Shown: positions 11,805 to 22,212, numbered from the stretch's first letter. The stretch is DNA of 64,000 nucleotides from Chitinophagales bacterium (GCA_013298665.1 JAAFIK010000016.1:21778-85777); one strand, 5' to 3'. Translations and numbers: made by a program. Notes: generated by a model from the letters alone, not told the origin.

Positions 11805-12098
11805 TTAACCAAAAAATTTGAATAACAAGGCGACAATAGCATATAAACAGGTGACTACAAAAATGCCGCCTGCCGTTTTATCCTTTTTACTGTTGATGAA
11901 AATGGTAAAAACAACCGCATTCGCCAAAAGAGAAAGGCTTACGGCTACCGTAACCAGGCTTGGATTCTGCTTCATAAGTGTAAACAACTCACCAATACTG
12001 TACATCCTGAACTTTACAAATTTATAGATCAGAAAACCCGCCATCGGAGCAATGAGCCCGAGCAGCAGCCCCAATACAATGCTGTCCTTCTTTATCAT
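11805..12098 (-). CDS. small hypothetical membrane protein
   Basis: 97 aa with three hydrophobic segments; overlaps the surE stop by 4 nt. Confidence 0.65.
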   Translation of the reverse strand: MIKKDSIVLGLLLGLIAPMAGFLIYKFVKFRMYSIGELFTLMKQNPSLVTVAVSLSLLANAVVFTIFINSKKDKTAGGIFVVTCLYAIVALLFKFFG

Positions 12099-12874
12099 AC
12101 GATTGTCCAGTTTTTTTCCAGTTGTTTTTTCAGGGTATAGTCAGTCAGGTCAAATTGTACAGGCACCACGCTGATATAATTTTTTTCAAGCGCGGCTACG
12201 TCAGTATCCTTTCTTTTGTCAAAGTTCAGAAATTTACCGGTCAGCCAGTAATACTTTTTCCCATGCGGATCAAGCCGTTCTGCAAAATCCTCTTCATATT
12301 TTGCGTATGCCTGCCGGCATACTTTAATGCCTTTGATTTTTTTTAACGGTACTGCCGGAATATTAACATTCAGCAACAGGTGTTTGTGTGCCTTCATTGC
12401 CAGGATGCTGCTTACGATCTTTGTGACATAATGCCTTGCAGCAGAGAAATCAGCATCAAAGCGAAAATCCAGCAGCGAAAAGCCAATACTGGGAATACCC
12501 TCAATGGCTGCTTCCATGGCGGCACTCATGGTGCCACTGTAAATGACATTGATGGAATGATTGGCGCCGTGGTTAATGCCACTCAGACAAATATCTGGTT
12601 TGTGATGCAATACCTTATCCACCGCCAGCTTCACGCAATCCACCGGTGTCCCACTGATTTGCCAGGCTTCAATACCCTCAAATATATCCACTTTATCCAT
12701 CCTTAAGGGAGTGCCGATGGTAACTGCGTGCCCCATACCGCTTTGCGGTTTATCGGGGGCAACAACAATTACTTTGCCCAGTGTTTTTACTGCTTCCACC
12801 AGATTGCGTATACCTGGTGCGGTAATACCATCGTCATTGGTAATCAGTATAGTAGGGAGACTTTTTTTCTTCAT
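12095..12874 (-). CDS. surE: 5'/3'-nucleotidase SurE
   Basis: 259 aa; ILITNDDGITAPGIRNL, VVAPDKPQSGMGHAVT, SGINHGANHSINVIYSGTMSAAMEA. Confidence 0.96.
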   Translation of the reverse strand: MKKKSLPTILITNDDGITAPGIRNLVEAVKTLGKVIVVAPDKPQSGMGHAVTIGTPLRMDKVDIFEGIEAWQISGTPVDCVKLAVDKVLHHKPDICLSGINHGANHSINVIYSGTMSAAMEAAIEGIPSIGFSLLDFRFDADFSAARHYVTKIVSSILAMKAHKHLLLNVNIPAVPLKKIKGIKVCRQAYAKYEEDFAERLDPHGKKYYWLTGKFLNFDKRKDTDVAALEKNYISVVPVQFDLTDYTLKKQLEKNWTIV

Positions 12875-13014
12875 GAATGTATGTGTTTTGCCCGAAGGAA
12901 ATTAAGCGCAGCAGGGTACTGGCTGGCCTGGCTGGTATAGTAATGCGGTTCCCCGAAAGTGCCGGAAATGCCTGCACAGATGACTGAAACGGAGTTTGTA
13001 CCATGCTTATTCAA

Positions 13015-13431
13015 TTAACTAACCCCCTGTCTGGCTTTCCGGGCATCAATGAAACTCTTGATAAAAGCAATAAGTGCAATGAGGTTACTGAGGATGCAGG
13101 CTAAGAAAAGGTATTTTTTAGCATTCCAGTCATCCACTTTCATAAAGCGCATCACACACATCACCAGCAGTACCAGGGTAAGTACCACTACTACGTGGGC
13201 AACAACCTTGTTGGCAGCAGCTACGCCCTTGTGCATAACTAAGAAAAGTACCCCGAAAAATGCAGGGATCAGGGCTGTAACCGAACTGTTGCCATCACTG
13301 CCTTTGATGCCAAAATAGCCATATAAACCTGCCGCGATCAATACTACGGCATTCAAAAGATTTGCGCTTGCTGCCTTCATGAGAACATATTTTAGTGAAA
13401 TGATGTGCAAAGATACAGCACGCAGCCACAC
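13015..13431 (-). CDS. hypothetical membrane protein
   Basis: 138-aa ORF (start may be internal at MKAASANLL), four hydrophobic segments. Confidence 0.6.
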   Translation of the reverse strand: MWLRAVSLHIISLKYVLMKAASANLLNAVVLIAAGLYGYFGIKGSDGNSSVTALIPAFFGVLFLVMHKGVAAANKVVAHVVVVLTLVLLVMCVMRFMKVDDWNAKKYLFLACILSNLIALIAFIKSFIDARKARQGVS

Positions 13432-13537
13432 ACCATATAAAAATATATGTATTGCCGCCTGTTGCCTGCAGCTAACACAGATAGGGCGGTACAGGAGCGG
13501 TATCGCCGGGATGGTGACGGGAGTAAAGGCTGAATGA

Positions 13538-14848
13538 TTACTTCGCCCGGATCAATTCTTTTATCTTTTTAACATCCTCCTCCAGTGCTTTTATCCGCAA
13601 GGCCTGGGTGTTAATAATCTCCTGCTGCTCCTGTATGGCTTTTATGGCAATGACACCAAAAGACTGATAGGTCATCATCATAAAGGGTTCGCCGGTTACC
13701 CTGTCCTTTTTGTGAAAAACAAGGTCAGGGAAATAGGGCTCAACATCCTGAGCCATAAAACCGATCGCTTTCCGGTCCCTATCATTGGCATCTGAATAAT
13801 TGTAGAGATATGGTGTCAGTTTGCTGATATTACTGAGTACGGGTTGCAGCACGCTGATGTTCTTTTTTAGGTTCCGGTCAGAAAGCGCACTATACACCCC
13901 GGTAATCCGGTCAATGTTTGCACGGAGACTGCCATTCGAATAGAAATTAAGCGATGAATCTATCGAACTTACATACAAACCCCATTTCAGGTTAATGCTG
14001 GAGGGGTGGCGAAGCGACAACTGGTCGCCATTACTGAAGCCGGTAATCTGTACACGTCCTTCAGTAACATTATTGATATCCGTAGCGTAAGCGCCGACCC
14101 CTACATTGTGCCTGAACATGCTCATGGAAGGTGTATCCGCTGTTGCCGTATTCTGTGGCGGCGCCGTTACGTAAAAAGCCAGCCCGTTTGTCTGCGTTGT
14201 CTGGGACGTTCCATTATTTTCCAGATATGATGAAATGGCTACATTATTGGCTGTACCCGAGGTAAGCCCATTGGTAAGCAGGTAATTGTTTTCAAAGACG
14301 ATGGTGGTTTTCTGCCTTGATTCCCAACCGGCAATCTCTTTACGGTTTACCCCCGTCAGCACCAGTGCCGTAATATTATTTTTTGCGTTGAGCAATGCAG
14401 AGTCCTGCATTCTCAAAATCTTTACTTTGGGATTATAATTAAAGGAGGTTCCGGTATAGTTATCCAGTATTTCCACCCCATCAGTTTTATCCCGCAATTG
14501 GATACCCAGTAATCCCCCGTTCTGCCAGACGTTATCGTTTAAGTTGTCGGCAAAGCGTACCCATGAGGCCACATTCGTACTATAATAGTAAAAGCCACGC
14601 GCCATATCATTCCGTACACCTGGTTGGGTGGTGTTATACACGATAAGCCCGTTTGCCGGGCTGGCAATGCTGGTTACGTCTTTCAGGCTGTCGATACTCA
14701 CCTGTGGAATCAATATCCCTTTGCTCGTGCTGGTAACATCAAGCATAGCGCTTGCAGCGGGAGGGGTTCCTGTTATGTTGATGGCTACCTGTGCCTGTAT
14801 ATTGGCTGTACCCAGTACAGCAAGAATGACGGGTAAAATACGTTTCAT
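13538..14848 (-). CDS. secreted protein with C-terminal S74-type intramolecular chaperone (tail-fibre-like) domain
   Basis: Signal peptide MKRILPVILAVLGTANIQAQ; C-terminal SDRNLKKNISVLQPVLSNISKLTPYLYNY...KAIGFMAQDVEPYFPDLV and coiled coil. Confidence 0.85.
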   Translation of the reverse strand: MKRILPVILAVLGTANIQAQVAINITGTPPAASAMLDVTSTSKGILIPQVSIDSLKDVTSIASPANGLIVYNTTQPGVRNDMARGFYYYSTNVASWVRFADNLNDNVWQNGGLLGIQLRDKTDGVEILDNYTGTSFNYNPKVKILRMQDSALLNAKNNITALVLTGVNRKEIAGWESRQKTTIVFENNYLLTNGLTSGTANNVAISSYLENNGTSQTTQTNGLAFYVTAPPQNTATADTPSMSMFRHNVGVGAYATDINNVTEGRVQITGFSNGDQLSLRHPSSINLKWGLYVSSIDSSLNFYSNGSLRANIDRITGVYSALSDRNLKKNISVLQPVLSNISKLTPYLYNYSDANDRDRKAIGFMAQDVEPYFPDLVFHKKDRVTGEPFMMMTYQSFGVIAIKAIQEQQEIINTQALRIKALEEDVKKIKELIRAK

Positions 14849-14935
14849 TGAAAAATGTTTAAGTTGATGGTGTAAATGTAGTTGCTGACCACTACAGTCA
14901 CAATACCACATTTTAGGGATATAAGGCAAAATAAA

Positions 14936-14981
14936 TTTGGTAAAACTAAAATTGTTAGTATATTTGTGCTAACCAAATTAG
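14936..14981 (+). promoter_or_regulatory. Bacteroidota-type promoter with two CTAA-N5-TTAG operator-like sites
   Basis: TTTG (14936-14939), 19-nt spacer, TATATTTG (14959-14966); CTAAAATTGTTAG at 14946-14958 and CTAACCAAATTAG at 14969-14981. Confidence 0.7.
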
Positions 14982-14988
14982 TTCAGTT

Positions 14989-15744
14989 ATGTCAACAGCA
15001 GGTCAAAATCTAAAATACCTCCGCAAACTCCGCGGATGGACGCAGGAAGAATTTGCCACCAGGTTGGGCATTAAGCGCTCACTGGTAGGTGCTTACGAAG
15101 AGGAACGGGCTGATCCCCGCCTTGACGTACTTGAAATGATCAGTGATATGTTTTCGATCAGCCTTGATGAGTTGTTCCGGAAGGATTTAGGTGCAACCGG
15201 CGACAACTACCTCGCGAAGCGAAGGCAACTGAAAATGGGGGGGGGCGTTGAGCGTAACCTGATTCATTTTGTACCCGTTAAGGCCGCAGCCGGTTACCTT
15301 ACCGGTTATGCAGATAGTGAGTTTATAGACGAACTCAACACCTTTACCCTTCCGATGCTGAGCGGAGGCAATTACCGGGCATTTGAAATCATTGGTGATA
15401 GTATGCTGCCCACCCCCAGCGGAAGTATCATCGTTGGGGAGAAAGTAGAAAATATGGATGATGTAAAGAATAATATGGCCTATATCGTGGTAAGCCGTAA
15501 CGAAGGAATCGTTTACAAGCGTATCGTAAAAAACAACCGGGCTAAAAATAAACTCACACTCGTGAGCGATAACCCCAGTTATCAACCATACCAGGTCAAT
15601 ACCGATGATGTCGTGGAATTGTGGCTGGCGCAAAACGTCATCAGCAAAGTCAGTGTACAGCAACGATGGGATGTCAATACACTGGCCAATCTGGTCAATA
15701 ACCTGCAGGACCAGGTTAGCACCATGAAAAAGAAAATGAATTAA
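14989..15744 (+). CDS. XRE-family regulator with C-terminal S24 (LexA/CI-like) peptidase domain
   Basis: HTH: MSTAGQNLKYLRKLRGWTQEEFATRLGIKRSLVGAYEEERADP; S24: FEIIGDSMLPTPSGSIIVGEKVENMDD...YIVVSRNEGIVYKRIVKN. Confidence 0.9.
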   Translation: MSTAGQNLKYLRKLRGWTQEEFATRLGIKRSLVGAYEEERADPRLDVLEMISDMFSISLDELFRKDLGATGDNYLAKRRQLKMGGGVERNLIHFVPVKAAAGYLTGYADSEFIDELNTFTLPMLSGGNYRAFEIIGDSMLPTPSGSIIVGEKVENMDDVKNNMAYIVVSRNEGIVYKRIVKNNRAKNKLTLVSDNPSYQPYQVNTDDVVELWLAQNVISKVSVQQRWDVNTLANLVNNLQDQVSTMKKKMN

Positions 15745-15945
15745 TTGATATCCGGGAAGGGTGATGCTTGCCATATTGTACAGGAAGCTTTATTGCCAGG
15801 TGTCTATATTGTATGACTTGTCTGTTAGGTTGATAATAGCTGACAGTAGTTGTGCTGAATCATTGATTTTACGCCGGAAAAGGACATCGGTTCTTCTTTC
15901 CGGGATACACCTGCTTTCCTTTTACTACTCAATACTTACTATACC

Positions 15946-16416
15946 ATGACCGCAAAAGATCTGCTTATCCTCAACTTTCAGGAAGTCCGCCGCCGTAGCA
16001 TCAAGGTCTGGCAGGGCATTCCCGGTGATATGCTCCATTGGAAACCAGATCCCGAAGCGATGAGTTACATCGAAATGGTCAGGCATGTACTCGAAGCAGA
16101 AAATATTTATCACCATATCATTCTTGGAAGGGGAGATATGGGCGATTTTAAAAGTCCGCTCGAATCGAATCCCTTTGTATCTGTTGATGAAGAACTGCGG
16201 AATGCACAGCCTTATCGTGAAAAATTTCTTCAATATGTCAATGGTTTTACGCAAAAAGAACTCGAAGACACCTGTATCATACGCGCATCACTCAACCAGA
16301 AGCGCCAATTGGGCGATTACCTGCTCCGTATCGCCTATCATGAAAGTATACATTGTGGCCAGTTACTCGATTACCTCCGGTCGGCAGGTATCCCCCGGCC
16401 AATAATATGGGATTGA
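15946..16416 (+). CDS. DinB-family protein
   Basis: 156 aa; WQGIPGDMLHWKPDPEAMSYIEMVRHVLEAENIYHHI and RIAYHESIHCGQLLDYLR. Confidence 0.8.
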   Translation: MTAKDLLILNFQEVRRRSIKVWQGIPGDMLHWKPDPEAMSYIEMVRHVLEAENIYHHIILGRGDMGDFKSPLESNPFVSVDEELRNAQPYREKFLQYVNGFTQKELEDTCIIRASLNQKRQLGDYLLRIAYHESIHCGQLLDYLRSAGIPRPIIWD

Positions 16417-16515
16417 ATACCCAATTTCAGCACATCTTGTCCAGACCCGGAACAACAGTACAAATTATCCATAACTTAGCCGGATTCAGATACATCGACA
16501 CATAAAAAAACAGTT

Positions 16516-16983
16516 ATGATTAAATTGCAGATCGTTGGTAACCTTGGCAAAGATTGTATTGCCAAAGAAGTAAATGGAAAGAATGTGATCAATTTCAGTG
16601 TAGCGCATACCGAACGCTACAAAGATGCACAGGGCAATCAGAAGGAAAGAACCACCTGGGTGGAATGTGCTTACTGGACCGACCGTACAGCCGTAGCCCA
16701 ATACCTCAAAAAGGGTAAAATGGTATATGCCGAGGGAAGCCCTGATGCAGATGCATACATGAACAAGGACAACCAGCCCTCCGCTACCCTCAGGATGCGC
16801 GTACAGAACCTGCAGCTCCTTGGCGGAAATGAAAGCGGCGGACAGCAGCAGCAGGGTAGTGGCAGCTACCAGCAACAGCCCGCAGCATCAGCAGCCGGCA
16901 CAGGATACAGCAACAACAACAGTTATAGCAACAGCGCACCGGTAAGCCAGGAAGCAGGGCCGGTAGATGACCTGCCATTTTAA
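16516..16983 (+). CDS. ssb: single-stranded DNA-binding protein
   Basis: 155 aa OB-fold (IKLQIVGNLGKDCIAKEVNGKNVINFSVAHTERYKD) with Q/G/S-rich tail ending DDLPF. Confidence 0.96.
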   Translation: MIKLQIVGNLGKDCIAKEVNGKNVINFSVAHTERYKDAQGNQKERTTWVECAYWTDRTAVAQYLKKGKMVYAEGSPDADAYMNKDNQPSATLRMRVQNLQLLGGNESGGQQQQGSGSYQQQPAASAAGTGYSNNNSYSNSAPVSQEAGPVDDLPF

Positions 16984-17056
16984 CCCCGATCCTTCGGGCG
17001 GCATTTACAAACCATATCCTGCAATGGCAGGCAATCGCTACGCTTGATATAAAGAT

Positions 17057-17092
17057 AAAATGGGGCTGCTTTGTAGTAAGCAGCCTCATTTT
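17057..17092 (+). terminator. hairpin terminator downstream of ssb
   Basis: AAAATGGGGCTGCTT-tgtagt-AAGCAGCCTCATTTT, 15-bp stem with one G-U pair. Confidence 0.8.
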
Positions 17093-17199
17093 ATTTCTGG
17101 CTTGAAAGGATGCAGTTGAAATACCCTCGCTCGTAATAACTTACCTGTAATTCCTGGCACAACAAGACACTATTTGCTTCTGTCTCAGTACATTTGCCA

Positions 17200-17254
17200 G
17201 ACCATTACGAGATCATTACGAGACTTTCACGAGACCTTTACCAGATCATTACCA
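17200..17254. repeat. 5x 11-bp imperfect tandem repeat
   Basis: GACCATTACGA GATCATTACGA GACTTTCACGA GACCTTTACCA GATCATTACCA. Confidence 0.85.
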
Positions 17255-17369
17255 GTGCTTCCTTGCAGGTAACCCGTTGTAAATCCCTATTCAACCCGGA
17301 TATGCCCTTACGGTAATGCACTTGTGCGCAGGGTTTCTGCAGGAGTGCCATTATACCAATTCCTCAACA

Positions 17370-18992
17370 TCAATCCCCAATATTAAAAATGAGATAACCA
17401 CTGTCAAAATGATCAACAGGCTCCAGTTGCAGCGCCCTCAGCCACTCCAGCCTGCCCGTTTCCCAAAAATCATAATATGTATCGAGGCTGACCATTACCC
17501 TGCCTTTTACCGGTGTTTCGGGTTCATATTGTACTTCCGGGTGCTTTGCCAGATAAGCTTTCACTAATTGGAGACCTTCCTGAAAATAAATATTCGAGTC
17601 GGTAAAAATATGGTGTGCATCTTTTTTATGCCATATCAGTTCATTGGTATAGGGCAGCAGGTGCGGGAAATAACTGGCCACGGAAAGCACCTGCCAAACC
17701 AGCAGCAAAATCACCATTGAATAAAGACGCCGGTAACCCGAAATAGCAACCGTAAGGCTTCCGCAAAAAACAAACAGCAATGGCAGAATCATGGCAATGT
17801 TGCGGATGCCATGGTACATCGTGTTGAACAGCGAAAACATGCCGAATATAAATAAAACCGGTAACCACAGAAAGACTCCGTTCCGGCCAAAAGAAAACAA
17901 CTGGCGCCTGGCCATACAAAAACCGATAGCCATCATCAGCAGCAACCAGAATCCCAACGGCAGTTTATACAAGCAGCAAACAATATAATAATACCAGACC
18001 CGGTGCGTACCCATTTTCTCGCCCAGGAACCAGGAATGACCGTATGCCGATACACCATCTTTACCTGGTCCTGTTTCTGTATTGAATTGGATATAGTCAA
18101 ATCCCTGAATATATGGTGCCGGTAGTGGTAATGGCATATTTCTGATAAAAGACAATTGTGTTTGCAATTGCTGAAACCGCTCCGAGGCAAACTTATACTG
18201 CCCCAGCGGCTGTCCGCTCTGGCTGAACAGAAAACCAATATTGATCAGTACGAGGCTGATCGCCCCGATCAATAATTGTTCACGCAGCCAATAGACTATT
18301 TTCTTACCCTTGCCCGTTTCCTTCAGGTTGTATAGCCGTATCCCCAGCAGCACGCCTGTAACCGGATATAAAAGCAGCAACGAAGGTTTGGTTAGCTGCC
18401 CGATACCCAGCCATAAAGCCAGCAGCAGCAATTGCCGGTAATTGCCCGTCTTTGCATATCGCCAGGTATGGCAGCAGGTTGCGGTGCAGGCCAGGAAACT
18501 GTACACGTCAGTGCCTACCAACTGTGAGTGAGCCGCTATATCCGGACTGCATACATACAACAGTAAAGACAATAGTCCTGCCGCATATCCATACAATTGT
18601 TTTGCCCAGATAAAAACATACACCCCCAGCAGCAACGCACTCAATATCGAAAAGAGCCGACCCCATAAAATGTCTTTATTTGCAGCTTCACTCGTTTTTG
18701 AACGACCGGGATGCAGCAGTTGCTCCATAGCTCTTGGTAAGGCATTGATGGCATTGACGGGCATCTGGCTGTTGAATTTGGGTATACCGCTACTGTTCAG
18801 GACTTTCCCCGGCTGCCCCTTGCAAACATTTACCCCGTAGGCAAAATACCCCATCTCGTCTCCCGTAATACTCAATTGTGTACTGCAGTACCAGTTGCTC
18901 ACCCCATACAGCAGGAGTAGCAGTATGGCAATACGCCGGTAATGGTATCGTAAGAAGGCTTTCAAGAGGATGGGCGGAATGCGGTATAACAA
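17370..18992 (-). CDS. membrane glycosyltransferase (GT39/ArnT-like)
   Basis: 540 aa, many TM segments, N-terminal SITGDEMGYFAYG (acidic loop) typical of GT-C enzymes. Confidence 0.7.
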   Translation of the reverse strand: MLYRIPPILLKAFLRYHYRRIAILLLLLYGVSNWYCSTQLSITGDEMGYFAYGVNVCKGQPGKVLNSSGIPKFNSQMPVNAINALPRAMEQLLHPGRSKTSEAANKDILWGRLFSILSALLLGVYVFIWAKQLYGYAAGLLSLLLYVCSPDIAAHSQLVGTDVYSFLACTATCCHTWRYAKTGNYRQLLLLALWLGIGQLTKPSLLLLYPVTGVLLGIRLYNLKETGKGKKIVYWLREQLLIGAISLVLINIGFLFSQSGQPLGQYKFASERFQQLQTQLSFIRNMPLPLPAPYIQGFDYIQFNTETGPGKDGVSAYGHSWFLGEKMGTHRVWYYYIVCCLYKLPLGFWLLLMMAIGFCMARRQLFSFGRNGVFLWLPVLFIFGMFSLFNTMYHGIRNIAMILPLLFVFCGSLTVAISGYRRLYSMVILLLVWQVLSVASYFPHLLPYTNELIWHKKDAHHIFTDSNIYFQEGLQLVKAYLAKHPEVQYEPETPVKGRVMVSLDTYYDFWETGRLEWLRALQLEPVDHFDSGYLIFNIGD

Positions 18993-20122
18993 TCACTGAT
19001 TTGTTGGGCCACAACCGGGCAGGCAAACCGTGCAGCCGCATCCAGTGCTATCGCTGCCCGGTTATACGCCGAATAATTGTTGATCATTTGTTCCATGGCA
19101 TCAGCCAATTGGGTAACCTGCTCATTTTCTACAAGTAAACCATTGGCCCGTGTAATCACTTCGCCGATGCCCCCCACGGCCGTACTGATCACCGGCAGAC
19201 CGCAGCATAATGCTTCCAGTACTACACAGGGCAGGTTTTCAAACCGGCTGAACAGCAGTAAGGCCTGCGCATCCTGCATCAACTGTGCTACCCTTCCATA
19301 TGGAACGGCTTGTAAAAAGCGGATCTGTACACCCGGCGCATCAATAGTCTTCGCTTTTGCAGCAAGCCGTTCATTTTCTCCGCCCGCAAATAATAACTCA
19401 AATCTATAACCACGGGCAGCCAGTATACCTGCTGCAGCCAGAATGCCTTCCGGGTTCTTTTGGTGATTGAGGTAAGAAGGGTGGATAAACCTGAATACCG
19501 TAAAGGGCTGTTGACGGTAATAAAAAAGAGTAGTATCCACCACATTCGGCACTACGGTAAATGGCACCCTCGCCACCCGTTCATTGATTGTTTTACCCAG
19601 GTCAGCCGATACAGGTAGTAACGCTACCGCATGCTGTAGTATCCTTTTTGTCAGCAGCCGGAACATCAGGTGCTGCTCGTAAAAAGAAGGTCTGCTTTGC
19701 GGGTAGTAACCCGTCCAGTGTTCTGTAACCCAGTAGGGGAGGCGGTGCCGTTTTTTTAACCAGAGGGCAAGCAGCCCTGCTTTCATCGCTACATGCACAT
19801 GAACCACATCTGGTTTCCCCCGTTCCGTTACAATACGCTGATAACATGCTACCTGTAAACGTTGATATGCCCGGAACGAAAAAAAAGCCTCCGCCCATTT
19901 TCCCCACCTGCTCCTGCCATAATATGCCCGGTAAACGGTGATGCCCCCATACTGCCCGGCCTCAATGCTGTGTGTACCCGGTTGCATGGTTTCATCTTTG
20001 GTCACCACCAATACTGTCAGGTTGGCGATCTTGCCCAGTGCAAGTGCCTGCCGTTCCACAAAGTCACCATTTGTAGCATGCGTTCTGCCAGGAAACCAGC
20101 TTGCCAGCCAAAGTACATTCAT
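18962..20122 (-). CDS. glycosyltransferase family 4
   Basis: MNVLWLASWFPGRTHATNGDFVERQALAL...FENLPCVVLEALCCGLPVISTAVGGIGEVI (GT-B motif). Confidence 0.9.
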   Translation of the reverse strand: MNVLWLASWFPGRTHATNGDFVERQALALGKIANLTVLVVTKDETMQPGTHSIEAGQYGGITVYRAYYGRSRWGKWAEAFFSFRAYQRLQVACYQRIVTERGKPDVVHVHVAMKAGLLALWLKKRHRLPYWVTEHWTGYYPQSRPSFYEQHLMFRLLTKRILQHAVALLPVSADLGKTINERVARVPFTVVPNVVDTTLFYYRQQPFTVFRFIHPSYLNHQKNPEGILAAAGILAARGYRFELLFAGGENERLAAKAKTIDAPGVQIRFLQAVPYGRVAQLMQDAQALLLFSRFENLPCVVLEALCCGLPVISTAVGGIGEVITRANGLLVENEQVTQLADAMEQMINNYSAYNRAAIALDAAARFACPVVAQQISDCYTAFRPSS

Positions 20123-20823
20123 GATCGTTCTGCTGAAATGATGACCGAATAACCGCCCCAACACTTTGCACTCCAATCAGGAAAAAGTGCAAATGAGGCA
20201 TTGCGTAATTGTTTCTTGACCCAGCGGATAAACCCCGTTGCGCGATCAATATCTGTTCTGGGTTTGGTGTATTGCCAGTCGCAGATGCGGTACCCGCAAT
20301 CTGCCAGCATCCACCAGACCATTTCTTTACTGAAATAATGAATATGCCCCACCGACTGCCGTTGTTGCAGTAATACCTGCGGCTTCAGCAGGCTGCGGCA
20401 GGAAGCATCCAGCGGGATATGGAAGATAAACCGGTTGGCCTTTTGCTGCAATCCTTGCAGAAAACCATAATAATCGGGTATATGTTCCAAAACATCCATC
20501 ATCAGCAGCAAGTCTGCCGGAGCACCATCCCTTATAAAGTCAGCTTCGTAAAAATGAAGATGATCATTTGTCCATGCACCCGCCCTTGCAATGCCTTGCG
20601 GGGAGATGTCGTATCCGCTGCAGGGCACACCCGGCAAAGCTTGCTGAACCAATTGCAATACTTTGCCGCTGCCGCAGCCAACCTCAGCGAGCGACTCCAC
20701 CTGCCACCCCTGTTTGCGTACCATGGCAATAACCAGTGCTGCCTTCCACCCGGCATCTTCCTCATGAAAGCCGGGATTTTGTGCCAGGTACTGTCCGCTC
20801 GTATATATATTCTCCACACTCAT
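20119..20823 (-). CDS. class I SAM-dependent methyltransferase
   Basis: 234 aa; VESLAEVGCGSGKVLQLV and DLLLMMDVLEHIPDYYGFL. Confidence 0.88.
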   Translation of the reverse strand: MSVENIYTSGQYLAQNPGFHEEDAGWKAALVIAMVRKQGWQVESLAEVGCGSGKVLQLVQQALPGVPCSGYDISPQGIARAGAWTNDHLHFYEADFIRDGAPADLLLMMDVLEHIPDYYGFLQGLQQKANRFIFHIPLDASCRSLLKPQVLLQQRQSVGHIHYFSKEMVWWMLADCGYRICDWQYTKPRTDIDRATGFIRWVKKQLRNASFALFPDWSAKCWGGYSVIISAERS

Positions 20824-22112
20824 TTGTACAAGTTCATTAATGATCTGCTGATGAGCAAACGGTCTTTTTTAGTTGGCCAGAAACAATCCCGCCAGGCAAT
20901 GGCGTGGCTGCGTGTAAAGCGCCGCATAATCCAGCACTGGTAAACAATGTATCCGGCACTGCTCGCAATTGCTGCCCCCGTAATCTGCCAGCGGGGAATG
21001 AGCAGCAGGTCTAACCCCACAATAACGGGTAGTGCCAGTAATGCGCCGCGGATATTCACGCCGATTTCATTGCGGCCTGCATAAAAAGCAGTGTATGGAT
21101 ACAGCACCGCAATAGCGATGATGCCCGGTGTCAGCCATACAAAAGGCAGGTACATCTGCGTAAAACCCGCACCAAACAGTACCGGGAACAACCAATAGCC
21201 CGTCAACAGCAGGAAAATCAGCCCCATGGCCACAACGGCAAAGATAAGGCGCGACAATTGTGCCACCGGCTCGTGCATGGCCTTACGGGCAGCAGATGCC
21301 GTTACCGAGAAAACAGTGGTGGCAATGATACCCGGTACGATAAAAAACAATTGCCCCAGTTTGGACGCCTGGATATAATTACCCAGCAACGCATCATCCG
21401 TGTGCAGTGCCTTCACCAACCAGTAATCTACCCGGTAAACCAGGAAGAACAGCAGATTCGATAAGAACGCTTGTCCGGCATACCGGAATAAACGCGTAAT
21501 GGCAGCCCCCGTCGGCATCAATATCCCTTTAGCCTGTACATATTTATACGTGAATAAACCGGCGAGGAACAACCCCTGCCCGAAGATTACCACAGTATAT
21601 TGTTTAAATACCTGCGCAGTTTCATGACTCCCCAAATCAGGCTCCGGGGTAAGCCAGATCAGCAGGATCAATAAAACATTGAGCAGACTGATGGCGATTC
21701 CCGGGCGCACAAAATCCTGTTTTGCCTGGAAAAGCGCGCTGAAAAAAACAATCAGCAGGCTTCCCGACAGGTAAAGCCAGCAAAAAAGGTAGCCTTCAGG
21801 CAGATGGAGTGCAATACCAGCCAATGGTAAAAAAAAAAGGAGTACAGTGGCAGTACCGGCAGACCAGACCATCGACAGTCCTGTGGCTGCAGCAGGGGAT
21901 AGTTCCTGCCGGGCGGTATAATAGCCAAGCCCTGATTCGAGGCTGCAACTGGCCAGTAATAAGAGAAGCGCAAAAGTATTGATTACGTAAAAAAAACTGC
22001 CGGAACCCGCTGGACCGAGGGCGCGTACAATGGCAATATTGAGCAGAAAAGCCGATAACATGCTGATGCCCCGCCAGAATATACTCTGATATAACAGTTG
22101 TTTCAACCTCAT
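20820..22112 (-). CDS. polysaccharide flippase (MATE/Wzx-like)
   Basis: 430 aa, about 12 hydrophobic segments, RALGPAGSGSFFYVINTFALLLLLAS. Confidence 0.8.
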   Translation of the reverse strand: MRLKQLLYQSIFWRGISMLSAFLLNIAIVRALGPAGSGSFFYVINTFALLLLLASCSLESGLGYYTARQELSPAAATGLSMVWSAGTATVLLFFLPLAGIALHLPEGYLFCWLYLSGSLLIVFFSALFQAKQDFVRPGIAISLLNVLLILLIWLTPEPDLGSHETAQVFKQYTVVIFGQGLFLAGLFTYKYVQAKGILMPTGAAITRLFRYAGQAFLSNLLFFLVYRVDYWLVKALHTDDALLGNYIQASKLGQLFFIVPGIIATTVFSVTASAARKAMHEPVAQLSRLIFAVVAMGLIFLLLTGYWLFPVLFGAGFTQMYLPFVWLTPGIIAIAVLYPYTAFYAGRNEIGVNIRGALLALPVIVGLDLLLIPRWQITGAAIASSAGYIVYQCWIMRRFTRSHAIAWRDCFWPTKKDRLLISRSLMNLYK

Positions 22113-22212
22113 GTGGCAGTCCCATATATGGCCAATCGCCCGCCAATGATTAACTTTGAGCGGTAAGACCTAACAGGCTTGCAAATAAAAGCATAAATTT
22201 CTGATTTAACCA

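Noticed and set aside
13538-14848. Phage tail fibre indicating prophage remnant
   Set aside because: Has a signal peptide and no neighbouring phage genes; S74-chaperone secreted proteins are common in Bacteroidota.
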